Positions 55,900 through 64,000 of a stretch of DNA of 64,000 bases are shown one piece after another. Under the pieces are notes generated by a model, which saw only the letters and a list, made by a program, of their open reading frames with translations, was not told the DNA's origin and searched no databases. The number at the start of each line of letters is the position of its first letter. Position 1 is the stretch's first letter. Source of the stretch: Sphingomicrobium sp. (lineage in GTDB: Bacteria > Pseudomonadota > Alphaproteobacteria > Sphingomonadales > Sphingomonadaceae); NCBI GenBank assembly GCA_036563485.1, contig DATCMI010000001.1, positions 1,489,501-1,553,500 on the forward strand. The letters run 5' to 3'. The position numbers were made by a program, and so were the translations under genes.

Positions 55900-57411
55900 C
55901 TACGGCCCGACGTCGTCGCTGCTTTCCGGCTGGTCGATCTTCTGCGGGTTGCCGGGCGCGAGCTCCAGCGCCTTGGCGACGTTCGCGTCCCAGCCGTAAT
56001 AATCCTTCGCGAAGCGGATCTTCGACCCGTCCCAATAGGCGGTGCGGTACAGCAGGCGCACGGTGATCTCCTGGGGGAGCGGGACGAACACCGGATCATC
56101 CTTGCCCATCGCTTCGCTGAACTTGTCGGCGACGCCCTCCTGCTGGGCGATCAGATTAGCGAATTCCACGGCATTCTCGACCCGAACGCAGCCGTGGCTG
56201 CGGTGGCGATTGTCGGCGGCAAACAGCGCCTTCGCAGGCGTGTCGTGAAGATAGATGGCCTGGTCGTTCTTCAGGTCGAACTTGACGAGCCCGAGCGAAT
56301 TCTTCGGCCCGGACTGCTGGACGTACTGGCCGTTCTCGACCTTGAAATTGTTCCTGCTCAGCCAGCCGGAGCCTTTTTCGGCGAGTTCCTTTTCGGCGAT
56401 GCCCTTCGGCACCGTCCAAGTCGGATTGGCGACGAGCCGGTACAGCGGCGACTGCAGCTGCGGCGTATTCTTGTCCGGTTCGCCGGCGACGACCTTGCGC
56501 TGCCCGACGAGCTGCCCGTCGCGATAATATTGCAGGACTGTCGCGGCAGTGTTGACGTCGATCCGGGTCTTGGGCGGATCGCGCTGCAGCCAGCGCAGCC
56601 GTTCCATCGAGACCGCGAGCTGGCGGGCGCGATCGACGGAGCCGTTGTTCAGCGATCCGAGCGTCTCGCCGCCCAGGACGCCGTCCGGCTTCAGTCCGGA
56701 TTCTTCCTGAAAGGCTTTGACGGCCTGCACCATTTGCGGCGTGTAGGTCTGGTCGGCGCCCGCATTTTGGGCCGGCTGCGCGTCGCTCGCATTCTGCTCG
56801 GCTGCCTGGCCATCACCTTGCGCGTCGGCCTGCTCGCCGCCCTGAAGGTAGCCTGCGGAGCGAAGGAAGGCGGCGATCTTCGGAATGCGGGGATCCTTCG
56901 CACCCGGCTTGATGGCCTGGCTCGTGTCGATCGTCTCGTCCTGCTGGTTGCCGGCGATCTTCGCGTAGCGCTGGAAGGCTTCGCCGAGAGCGCGATATTC
57001 GTCGGTCTGCGGCGCGAGCGAGTTCAGATATTCCGCGACATTGCCGTCCTGCAGCGCCTTCTGCAGGCCGAGGCGCACGTCAGTGTTCGGGCGCGGGATG
57101 GTGTAGACTTCGAACAGCTTCTTGGGGTCGCTGTACCCGTTGGCGAGCGCGTTCGCATATTTCAGCGCGGCCTGGACCAGCTGGTCTCCGGACTCGCCGC
57201 CCTTCAGGAACAGGTCTGACCTCAGCCCATGCTGCGGTGCGTTGGCGATCGCCTCGCGGATCTGCTTTTCGGCGCGCGAATCGGCGGTCAGGCCGCTGCT
57301 CTCGCCCGACGCATTGCCGTTGGAGTTGTTGCCGACCGAGCAGGCGCTGACGGTGAGGCTCGAAAGGGCAAGCGCAATGGCGGTGCCCAGCATATGCTTT
57401 TTGTACGTCAC
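55900..57411 (-). CDS. L,D-transpeptidase (YcbB-like) with peptidoglycan-binding domain
   Basis: This is about 503 residues from a GTG at 57411; the start is uncertain since no ribosome site is clear. 'GTAIALALSSLTVSACSVG' is a lipoprotein or export signal. A peptidoglycan-binding domain ('YTPQMVQAVKAFQEESGLKPDG') precedes the YkuD domain with catalytic cysteine in 'HRSHGCVRVENAVEFA'. It makes 3-3 cross-links in peptidoglycan in the periplasm. It is larger than single-domain enzymes, like E. coli LdtD (YcbB). Confidence 0.92.
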   Translation of the reverse strand: MTYKKHMLGTAIALALSSLTVSACSVGNNSNGNASGESSGLTADSRAEKQIREAIANAPQHGLRSDLFLKGGESGDQLVQAALKYANALANGYSDPKKLFEVYTIPRPNTDVRLGLQKALQDGNVAEYLNSLAPQTDEYRALGEAFQRYAKIAGNQQDETIDTSQAIKPGAKDPRIPKIAAFLRSAGYLQGGEQADAQGDGQAAEQNASDAQPAQNAGADQTYTPQMVQAVKAFQEESGLKPDGVLGGETLGSLNNGSVDRARQLAVSMERLRWLQRDPPKTRIDVNTAATVLQYYRDGQLVGQRKVVAGEPDKNTPQLQSPLYRLVANPTWTVPKGIAEKELAEKGSGWLSRNNFKVENGQYVQQSGPKNSLGLVKFDLKNDQAIYLHDTPAKALFAADNRHRSHGCVRVENAVEFANLIAQQEGVADKFSEAMGKDDPVFVPLPQEITVRLLYRTAYWDGSKIRFAKDYYGWDANVAKALELAPGNPQKIDQPESSDDVGP

Positions 57412-57465
57412 GGCTGTTGAACGCAGCGGATCGCAAAACCGATCCAAGCTCAACGCTTTGGCCGG

Positions 57466-58941
57466 TCAGTCTTCGATCAGATTAGGGTCGCGCAGGCCCT
57501 CGCCGATGGCGCCGCGCGCCTGGTCCGCTTCGACGCTGGTCACCGGATAGGCGCAATAATCGGCGGCGTAGAAGGCGCTCGGACGATGGTTGCCGGACAG
57601 GCCGACGCCGCCGAACGGTGCATTGGACGGCGCGCCGTTGGTCGGCTTGTTCCAGTTGATCACGCCGGCGCGGACGTTCGCCCAGAAGCGGTCGTACATC
57701 TCAGGCGAGCCGCCGACGAGGCTGGCCGCGAGGCCGTAGCGGGTGTTGTTCGCCTCATCGATCGCGGCATCGAAATCCTTGACCCGGATCAGCTGGAGCA
57801 CGGGCCCGAAAATCTCCTCGTCAGGGCGATCCTTGATGTCGGTGACGTCGATCATCGCCGGCGTCAGGTACGGGCGCTCCTCGAACGGACGGTCGAGGCG
57901 GCGGATCGGCATCCCGCCCTTCATCATCAGGTTGAGCCACTGCTCCTGCACATGGTCGGCCGCGCCATTGTCGATGACCGGACCCATGAACGGTTGCGGG
58001 TCGGCGAACGCTTCGTCGACGATAATCCGGTCCATCAGGTCGGTGATCGCATCGATCAGCGGCTGATGCTTGCCGTCCTCGACGATCAGCCGCCGCGCGC
58101 AGGTGCAGCGCTGGCCGGCCGAGAGGAAGGCTGACTGGACGGCGATCGCAGCGGCGGCGTCGAGATCTTTCGCGTCCCAGATGACCAGTGGATTGTTGCC
58201 GCCAAGCTCGAGCGCCAGGATCTTCTGCGGGGTTTCGGCGAATTGCTTGTGAAGCGACAGACCGCCCCGCACCGATCCGGTGAACAGCAGCCCATCGATG
58301 CCGGGATCGCCGGCAAGCGCACGCCCCTGGTCGGGACCTCCGGTGAGCAGGCGGACCACGCCTTCCGGAATGCCGGCCTCATGAAAGCAGTCAACCAGCA
58401 TGGCGCCGGTGCCCGGCGTCTTTTCCGACGGTTTGAACACCACCGCATTGCCGGCGATCAGGGCCGGGACGATGTGGCCGTTCGGAAGGTGCGCGGGGAA
58501 ATTGTAAGGCCCGAGCACGGCAAGCACGCCATGCGGCTTGTGGCGAACGGCGACGCGGTTACCCATCGCCGCTTCTTTCTTCCGCTGCGGCGTCCGCTCG
58601 GCATAGGCCTCGACGGAGATGTCGACCTTGTTGACGACCGCGGCGACTTCCGTCTTCGCTTCCCAGAAGGGCTTGCCCGTCTCGAGCGAGATGAGTTCCG
58701 CCAGCTCCTCTTCGCGCTTGCGCACCACGTTGGCGAAGCGGCGCAGCGCCTCGATCCGGTAGGCGTGCGAATGGGCGGCCCAGGCCGGCCAGGCGGCGCG
58801 CGCGGCGGCGACCTCGGCGGCGGCATCGCCGATCGGGCCAGACCAGACTTGTTCGCCCGTCGCAGGGTTGGTGGATGTCAGCATCTCGGCCACGGGCGCC
58901 CGCTCCACCACGGCGGGCATTTCGTCAAGCTGCTGGTCCAT
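57466..58941 (-). CDS. astD: Succinylglutamate-semialdehyde dehydrogenase-like aldehyde dehydrogenase
   Basis: This is 491 residues from the ATG at 58941, with GGAGCAGG upstream. 'GPYNFPAHLPNGHIVPALIAGN' and 'QKILALELGGNNPLVIWD' with catalytic cysteine in 'SAGQRCTCARRLIV' match AstD. AstD is the fourth step of arginine succinyltransferase catabolism. The other ast genes are not in the window, so another aldehyde substrate is possible. The start lies 17 bases inside the selO end. Confidence 0.92.
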   Translation of the reverse strand: MDQQLDEMPAVVERAPVAEMLTSTNPATGEQVWSGPIGDAAAEVAAARAAWPAWAAHSHAYRIEALRRFANVVRKREEELAELISLETGKPFWEAKTEVAAVVNKVDISVEAYAERTPQRKKEAAMGNRVAVRHKPHGVLAVLGPYNFPAHLPNGHIVPALIAGNAVVFKPSEKTPGTGAMLVDCFHEAGIPEGVVRLLTGGPDQGRALAGDPGIDGLLFTGSVRGGLSLHKQFAETPQKILALELGGNNPLVIWDAKDLDAAAAIAVQSAFLSAGQRCTCARRLIVEDGKHQPLIDAITDLMDRIIVDEAFADPQPFMGPVIDNGAADHVQEQWLNLMMKGGMPIRRLDRPFEERPYLTPAMIDVTDIKDRPDEEIFGPVLQLIRVKDFDAAIDEANNTRYGLAASLVGGSPEMYDRFWANVRAGVINWNKPTNGAPSNAPFGGVGLSGNHRPSAFYAADYCAYPVTSVEADQARGAIGEGLRDPNLIED

Positions 58942-60301
58942 CCTGCTCCATTGCTTCGCCCATGCGGCGGATCGCCTCGACCTTTTCCTCGAACGGCTGC
59001 CAGTCGTCGCGCTCGGCGATGGCGGCCCAGATCGCCTCGACCTCGTCGATGTGCAGCGAACAGGGCCCGGCGTCCGACCAATATGGGTGCGACGGCGGCT
59101 TTTCACGACCCTGCAGCAGCCGTGCGAGCTTGCGGAACTCCGGCTGGGGGTATCGCTCGCTCCCCGGATCGCGTCCGCCGCGCCAGTCGAAGAAGATAGC
59201 GTCGATCGTGCCGGCGCGAGTCGCAAGCGCTTCGATCAGGGCCGCGGCGACTTCGCGATCATTGTCGCCGGGCGTAATGCCGAGCCGTCGGATGAACGCC
59301 TCGACCAGCGCATCTTCGAAGCGCGGGCTCCAGGCGGCGAACAGGTCGGCGATCGCCGGTGCGTCCGCGATCATCGAGAGACAGCCGGCAAGTTGGGCCA
59401 AATCCCAGTGGATCGCTTCGGGCTGGCGGCCGAAGGCGTAGAGGCCATAATGGTCGAAATAAGCGGCGGTGAAGTCCGGCTCCCATTCGGGCGTGAAGCG
59501 CCACGGGCCATAGTCGAAGCTCTCGCCGGCGACGTTGATATTGTCGCTGTTGAGCACGCCGTGGACGAAGCCGGCGGCGAGATATGATGCGGCGAGCCGC
59601 GCGGTTGCGCCGCTGACGAGGTCGAACAGACGAAGCGCATCCGCGCCGTCGTCGCCAGAGGGCTGCTCGGCGTAGAGGTTCTCGAGGCAGTAGCGGGTCA
59701 GCTTGGCGATATTCTCCGCCTGTCCGAAGAAGGCGAGGCGCTGGAAGCTCCCAATGCGGATGTGCCCGTGGCTCAGCCGCGTCAGCACCGCCGAGCGGGT
59801 CGGCGAAGGCTCGTCGCCGCGCTCCAGCTGCTCACCCGTTTCGACCAGGGCGAAGGTTTTGGACGTGTTGACGCCGAGCGCTTCCAGCATCTCCGTCGCG
59901 AGAACTTCGCGAACCCCGCCTTTCAGTGTCAGCCGGCCATCGGCGTGGCGGCTGTAGGGCGTCTGGCCAGAGCCCTTGGTGCCGAGGTCGAGCAATCGGC
60001 CACGATCGTCGCGAAGCTGGGCGAACAGGAAGCCGCGGCCGTCGCCGATCTCCGGATTGTACACCCGGAACTGGTGCCCGTGATAGCGGAGCGCCAGCGG
60101 CCGTTCGAGATTATCCGGCAGCGGTTGGAACCGGCAGAAGTGCGACGTCCACTCTTGCTCGCCGAGTTGGAATCCGATGCGCTCGGCACATCGTCCGTTC
60201 GCGAACCGGAGCGTGCATTGCGGAAAGTTCGCGGCTTCGACGGGATCGTAGAAATCCGTCCCGAGCGTCAGGATTTGCGGGTCGGGCCGGTAAGTCGTCA
60301 T
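58925..60301 (-). CDS. selO: SelO/YdiU-family protein adenylyltransferase
   Basis: This is 458 residues from the ATG at 60301. 'LALRYHGHQFRVYNPEIGDGR' and 'LLDLGTKGSGQTPYSRHADGR' are the SelO core, and 'GFVHGVLNSDNINVAGESFDYG' is the pseudokinase active site. SelO transfers AMP to protein hydroxyls. It is the bacterial form without selenocysteine. It is directly coupled to astD. Confidence 0.95.
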   Translation of the reverse strand: MTTYRPDPQILTLGTDFYDPVEAANFPQCTLRFANGRCAERIGFQLGEQEWTSHFCRFQPLPDNLERPLALRYHGHQFRVYNPEIGDGRGFLFAQLRDDRGRLLDLGTKGSGQTPYSRHADGRLTLKGGVREVLATEMLEALGVNTSKTFALVETGEQLERGDEPSPTRSAVLTRLSHGHIRIGSFQRLAFFGQAENIAKLTRYCLENLYAEQPSGDDGADALRLFDLVSGATARLAASYLAAGFVHGVLNSDNINVAGESFDYGPWRFTPEWEPDFTAAYFDHYGLYAFGRQPEAIHWDLAQLAGCLSMIADAPAIADLFAAWSPRFEDALVEAFIRRLGITPGDNDREVAAALIEALATRAGTIDAIFFDWRGGRDPGSERYPQPEFRKLARLLQGREKPPSHPYWSDAGPCSLHIDEVEAIWAAIAERDDWQPFEEKVEAIRRMGEAMEQDGPAA

Positions 60302-60338
60302 CGTTCCACAGCGCGCCCCGGCCATTAGGGTTCCGGCT

Positions 60339-60965
60339 TCAGCTAAGGCCCTTCAACGTGGCAAGCGCCTGCGCATCCGGCTCGGTGGCCGAGATGGTGC
60401 CCGCGAGCTTGCCGGCGCTGTCGAACAGCAGGGTGCTTCCGGTGTGCGCCATCTCCTGCCCCGCGGGCCCGTGCGGCACCGGTTCGGCGTAAATGCCATA
60501 TTGCTTCTTCACCGCGTCGATCTGCGGCTGGGAACCGGTCAGGCCGATGATCGGTGAGTTGAACAGCTCGGCATATTGGCCGACTTCCTTCGGCCCATCG
60601 TTCTTCGGGTCGATGGTGACGAAGACGATGTTGAACGCGTCCGCGCCGCCGGCCTGGTTACGCAGGTTCACCAGCCGCGAAAGGGTGGTCGGGCAGACAT
60701 CGCCGCAGCGCGTGAAGCCGAAGAAGATTGCGTAGGGTTTGTCCTTCAGCGCGGCGCTGGAGAACGGCTTGCCGTCGCCGCCGAAAAGGGTGAACTCGCC
60801 GCCCAAGCTTGCCTTGGCAGGCGCCTGCGTGTGCTCCGGCGAGCTGTCGCGGCGGGTTAGAAGCAGCGCCGCAAGCCCCAGCAGGGCGACGGCGACCAGC
60901 ACCCACAGCAGCAGCCGAAATTGCTTCAGTCCTGATCTGGTACGGCTTGTGTCGGGCATGGTCAC
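60339..60965 (-). CDS. SCO1/SenC-family copper chaperone/thioredoxin-like protein
   Basis: This is 208 residues with an N-terminal membrane anchor ('LLLWVLVAVALLGLAALLL'). The copper/redox motif is CGDVC in 'FFGFTRCGDVCPTTLSRL', and the histidine ligand is in 'MAHTGSTLLFD'. SCO proteins help assemble the CuA site of cytochrome oxidase. A start two codons later (60959) is also possible. Confidence 0.93.
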   Translation of the reverse strand: MTMPDTSRTRSGLKQFRLLLWVLVAVALLGLAALLLTRRDSSPEHTQAPAKASLGGEFTLFGGDGKPFSSAALKDKPYAIFFGFTRCGDVCPTTLSRLVNLRNQAGGADAFNIVFVTIDPKNDGPKEVGQYAELFNSPIIGLTGSQPQIDAVKKQYGIYAEPVPHGPAGQEMAHTGSTLLFDSAGKLAGTISATEPDAQALATLKGLS

Positions 60966-61314
60966 CGGCAGTTTCGTGGAACCCGCCGCCTAGGTCGCAG
61001 CGTCGACGCGTGCAACCGGGCTCGACCGCGTGTCGGGCTCGATTGTCGTGACCGCGGGTGCGAAGTGCTTGACGATCCTAGGCTTTTACCCGATCAGGCC
61101 GGCGCCGAATCGGCAGTTGCGGCCGACAGCCGCGCCGGACGGGAGGGGCTTCGGGACGCCGCTGAGACGGGCTTAGGCAGGTTCGGCCGCGCGGCTGGAT
61201 ACGGCGGCTGCCCTGCTCTATTCGGCGGCACGCGAGAAAGCCGCGAGGGTTGCGCCCGCGGATGGACTGCGGTTCACGCATGGGGATGGGGCGAATGAGC
61301 AAAGGCGGACAATT
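60966..61314. other. Non-coding gap between the SCO gene and the secretion operon
   Basis: About 350 bp lies between divergent genes. Frames on both strands are short and have no family features or good start sites. It should hold promoters for both neighbours, but I see no clear repeat or operator. Confidence 0.6.
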
Positions 61315-63063
61315 TTGATCGAAGCTTTGGGGACGCTTCCGGCGGCATTGCGCGCCGGGCTTGAGGCCTGCCGCCGCCATTTCATCTACGCGATGCTGTT
61401 CAGCGCCTTGCTGAACCTGCTGTTCATAGCGCCCATGCTCTACATGCTGCAGGTCTACGACCGGGTGATCCCGACTGCCGGCGGCGTCACTCTGCTGTTC
61501 CTGACCTTCGCGCTGCTCGGCGCGCTGGCGACGCTGTCGCTGCTGGACGCGATCCGCTCGCGCCTGCTGGTCCGTGCAAGCATCCGCCTCGACAAGGCTT
61601 TGTCGCGCGAAATCCTGCTGGCAACCCTGTCACGGCCGGAGCTCGGATCGCAGCGGATCGCCAAGCAGGCGCTGCGCGAGTTCGACGTGCTTCGGCAGGT
61701 GCTGACGGGCCCGGCGATCGTCGGCGCCTTCGATGCGCCCTGGGTACCCGTCTACGTCCTGATCGCGGCGCTGATCAGTCCGTGGATTGGCCTTCTTGCC
61801 TTCTTCGGCGCGGCGCTGACCTTGTTCCTTGCCTGGCGCAACGAAAAGGCGACCAGCACGCGGTTGCAGCAGGCAAACGAGGCGGCCGGCCGCGCTTATG
61901 CGAATTATGAATTCACCGTCGCGCAGGCCGATATCGTTCGCGCGCTCGGCATCCGCAGCGCGCTTGTGTCCGGTCACCTGAATGATCGCGACCGGATGAT
62001 GGACCTGCAGTCCGGCGCGAGCTTCGACGGCAGCGGCTGGGCAGCGGTCAGCAAGTTCGTCCGCCTCACGCTTCAGTCGCTTGCGCTCGGCCTTGCCGCG
62101 CTTCTCGCCATCGATGCCAAGATCAGCCCCGGCGCGGTGTTCGCGTCGAGCTTCATCGTCGGCCGCGCGCTGGCTCCGATCGACCAGCTGGTCGGAAGCT
62201 GGAAGGCGATCGTCCAGGCTCGCGGCGCATTCCGCACGCTGAAGGACCTGTTCAGCGAAACCGCCGAGCAGCGGTCGCTCACGCAATTGCCGCCGCCGAC
62301 CGGCCGCCTCGATGTCGAGAATCTGACGGTCGCGGATCCCAATGGGCGGGTGATCATCGGCAACATCAGCTTTCAGGTGAAGCCGGGCGAGATGATCGCG
62401 ATCATCGGCCCCAGCGGCGCCGGCAAGTCGACGCTCGTTCGTGCGCTCGCCGGCGCAGTCGTGCCGCACGCCGGCACGGTTCGCTTTGACGGCGCGGATC
62501 AGCGCAACTGGGACCCTGAACGGCTGGCCGAACATGTCGGCTTCATGCCGCAGGAAGGCTCGCTGTTCGCCGGCACCGTGAAGGAAAATATCGCCCGCTT
62601 CACCGATCGCCTCGGGGAAGATCCCGCGGAGATCGATGAAGCCGCTGTCAAGGCAGCGCAACTTGCCGCCGCGCACGAGATGATCCTGCGCTTCCCCGGC
62701 GGTTACGATTATCAGCTGGGGCTTGGCGGCCGCGGCCTGTCTGCCGGGCAGGGCCAGCGCATCTCGCTCGCTCGCGCGCTGTTCCGTGATCCGAAATATC
62801 TGATTCTCGACGAACCGAACGCCAGCCTCGACGCCGAAGGCGACCAGCAGCTGGTGCAGACGCTTGAGAATGTGAAGAAGCGCGGCACGACCATCCTCGT
62901 CGTCGCTCATCGCCTCAGCGTGCTGCCGATCGTCGACAAGCTGCTGGTCATCCAGGAAGGCCGGCTGGCGATGTTCGGCGAACGTGACGAAGTCCTGCGC
63001 AAGATCGCGCCGCCGCAGCCGCCTGCCGGCCGCGTGGTCGCACGAGGGAAGGTCGAACAATGA
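61315..63063 (+). CDS. Type I secretion permease/ATPase (PrtD-like)
   Basis: This is 582 residues from a TTG at 61315, since no ATG fits in frame nearby; the first conserved residues are 'FSALLNLLFIAPMLYMLQVYDRV'. Six membrane segments precede the ABC domain: Walker A 'IGPSGAGKSTLVR', signature 'LSAGQGQRISLARALF' (LSAGQ, not LSGGQ) and Walker B 'YLILDEPNASLDAEGD'. It powers export of a protein substrate, probably a repeat-in-toxin protease or adhesin not in the window. It overlaps the next gene by four bases. Confidence 0.95.
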   Translation: MIEALGTLPAALRAGLEACRRHFIYAMLFSALLNLLFIAPMLYMLQVYDRVIPTAGGVTLLFLTFALLGALATLSLLDAIRSRLLVRASIRLDKALSREILLATLSRPELGSQRIAKQALREFDVLRQVLTGPAIVGAFDAPWVPVYVLIAALISPWIGLLAFFGAALTLFLAWRNEKATSTRLQQANEAAGRAYANYEFTVAQADIVRALGIRSALVSGHLNDRDRMMDLQSGASFDGSGWAAVSKFVRLTLQSLALGLAALLAIDAKISPGAVFASSFIVGRALAPIDQLVGSWKAIVQARGAFRTLKDLFSETAEQRSLTQLPPPTGRLDVENLTVADPNGRVIIGNISFQVKPGEMIAIIGPSGAGKSTLVRALAGAVVPHAGTVRFDGADQRNWDPERLAEHVGFMPQEGSLFAGTVKENIARFTDRLGEDPAEIDEAAVKAAQLAAAHEMILRFPGGYDYQLGLGGRGLSAGQGQRISLARALFRDPKYLILDEPNASLDAEGDQQLVQTLENVKKRGTTILVVAHRLSVLPIVDKLLVIQEGRLAMFGERDEVLRKIAPPQPPAGRVVARGKVEQ

Positions 63064-64000
63064 GCACCGTCATCCGCGAAGGCGATATCGTCGAGGTCCC
63101 GGCGCGCCGCGTCGAGGTCGCCGACCACCAGCCGAGCGGCGATCCGTCGCGCGAAATCCGCATCGGGCTGATCATCGCCGGAATCTTCTTTGTGCTGTTC
63201 CTCGGCTGGGCCGCCGTGGCGCGGCTCGACGCTGCGGCCATGGCGCAGGGGCGGCTGACGGTTTCGGGGCAGCGGCAGACGGTCCAGCACCGTGAGGGCG
63301 GGGTCGTCAGCCAGATCCTCGTCAAGGAAGGTGCACGCGTCCAGAAGGGCCAGGTGCTGATCCGCCTTGCCGGCGCCGATGTCCGCGCCCAGGAGCGGGC
63401 ATTGTCCGGCCAGGCGATCGGCCTCCTCGCACAGCGGGCACGGCTCAAGGCCGAGGAGAGCGGCCGCCGCACGATCACGCCGCCGGTCGAATTCGCCGAC
63501 CTTCCGCCGGAGGACCGCGCGGCCGCGACCGAGGCGCTGCAGATCCAGGCGCAGCAGCTGCGTGCGCGGGCCGCCGTCCTTGCGGCGCAGCGGGGCGCGT
63601 CGGGCTCGCGTACGGCGCAAGCCAACAGCTCCGGCCAGGGTTATGGCCGCCAACTCGCCGCGCTCGATGAGCAGATTCGCCTGATCAACGAAGAGCTGAA
63701 CGGCATGCGCTCAGCGGCGGAGAAGGGCTTTGTTTCGCAGAACCGACTGCGGGCGCTCGAGCGCGCAAAGGCCGAGCTCGAAGGCCAGCGCGGCCAATAT
63801 GCCTCGACCATCGAGCAGACCCGCGGGCAGGCGGGCGAGTCCCGCCTTCAGGGGCTCGAAGCGCAAAGCAGCTACTTCGACAAGGTCGCGGCCGAGCTGC
63901 GCGAAGTCGAAGCGAGCCTCGCCGATGTCCTGCCAAAGCTGAACGCCGCGCGCGACCAGTTGGCCCGGACCGAAATCCGCGCGCCGGTGTCCGGGACCGT
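63060..64000 (+). CDS. HlyD-family type I secretion adaptor, partial (runs off right edge)
   Basis: About 313 residues are visible. One membrane segment (about 34-60, 'IRIGLIIAGIFFVLFLGWAAV') anchors it in the inner membrane, 'VQHREGGVVSQILVKEGARV' starts the lipoyl-like part, and long heptad-patterned helices follow (about 110-300). It links the ABC protein to an outer-membrane TolC. The stop and the following outer-membrane gene are outside the window. Confidence 0.93.
   Translation, partial: MSTVIREGDIVEVPARRVEVADHQPSGDPSREIRIGLIIAGIFFVLFLGWAAVARLDAAAMAQGRLTVSGQRQTVQHREGGVVSQILVKEGARVQKGQVLIRLAGADVRAQERALSGQAIGLLAQRARLKAEESGRRTITPPVEFADLPPEDRAAATEALQIQAQQLRARAAVLAAQRGASGSRTAQANSSGQGYGRQLAALDEQIRLINEELNGMRSAAEKGFVSQNRLRALERAKAELEGQRGQYASTIEQTRGQAGESRLQGLEAQSSYFDKVAAELREVEASLADVLPKLNAARDQLARTEIRAPVSGT

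Noticed and set aside
61065-61380. Short frames in the gap before the secretion operon
   Set aside because: Low-complexity Arg/Pro/Gly composition without start signals.

Overview
The window is a high-GC alphaproteobacterial chromosome segment. The gene content and arrangement (rimP-nusA-infB-rbfA and truB-rpsO-pnp, miaB-phoH-ybeY-corC-lnt-metK-trmB, MucR, Fur, a valine-degradation operon, and a secreted protein with the 'IVVTG' motif common in sphingomonad exported proteins) point to the order Sphingomonadales. The genus is not determined.

Region 1-6777 is accessory DNA. It holds a UvrD-family helicase cut by the left edge, a three-gene HigB toxin / HigA-ImmA fusion antitoxin / zinc-ribbon operon on the minus strand, and, transcribed divergently, a compact ubiquitin-like conjugation operon: an 84-residue multiubiquitin-type modifier ending in Gly-Gly, an E2-like protein, and a JAB/JAMM peptidase-E1 (ThiF) fusion. 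The ubiquitin-like operon ends about 135 bp before a 3'-terminal fragment of a tRNA-Ala(CGC) gene, the classical right-hand attachment site of an island integrated into a tRNA. The intact tRNA and integrase should lie left of the window.

Region 6778-60965 is mostly core genome. pnp, rpsO, truB and tdk (minus strand) are followed by a polysaccharide flippase (plus) and the GNAT-rbfA-infB-ylxR-tautomerase-nusA-rimP operon (minus). A type III polyketide synthase with an isoprenylcysteine-methyltransferase-like partner, two PQQ-type sugar dehydrogenases and two DUF2231 membrane proteins lie between rimP and metK. A long minus-strand series then runs from 45472 down to 30202: mmsA and the rest of valine catabolism, a cytochrome c'/cytochrome b pair, exoD, a NifU-like scaffold, tsaB-rimI, mucR, fur, an acyltransferase, miaB, phoH, ybeY and corC. 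Further right are an M3 peptidase, an EamA transporter, a DksA-type zinc finger, RNase R, a flavin reductase, DoxX, kynU-dcd, dnaB, an L,D-transpeptidase, astD-selO and an SCO protein.

Region 60966-64000 begins a type I secretion system: a PrtD-like ABC permease/ATPase followed by a HlyD-family adaptor that runs off the right edge.

The item most worth attention is the ubiquitin-like operon (4431-6595). It carries modifier, activating enzyme, E2-like protein and isopeptidase in about 2.2 kb. The modifier already ends in GG, the E2-like protein has no cysteine where an E2 normally has one, and the operon shares its upstream region with a toxin-antitoxin operon that has a perfect inverted repeat in that region.
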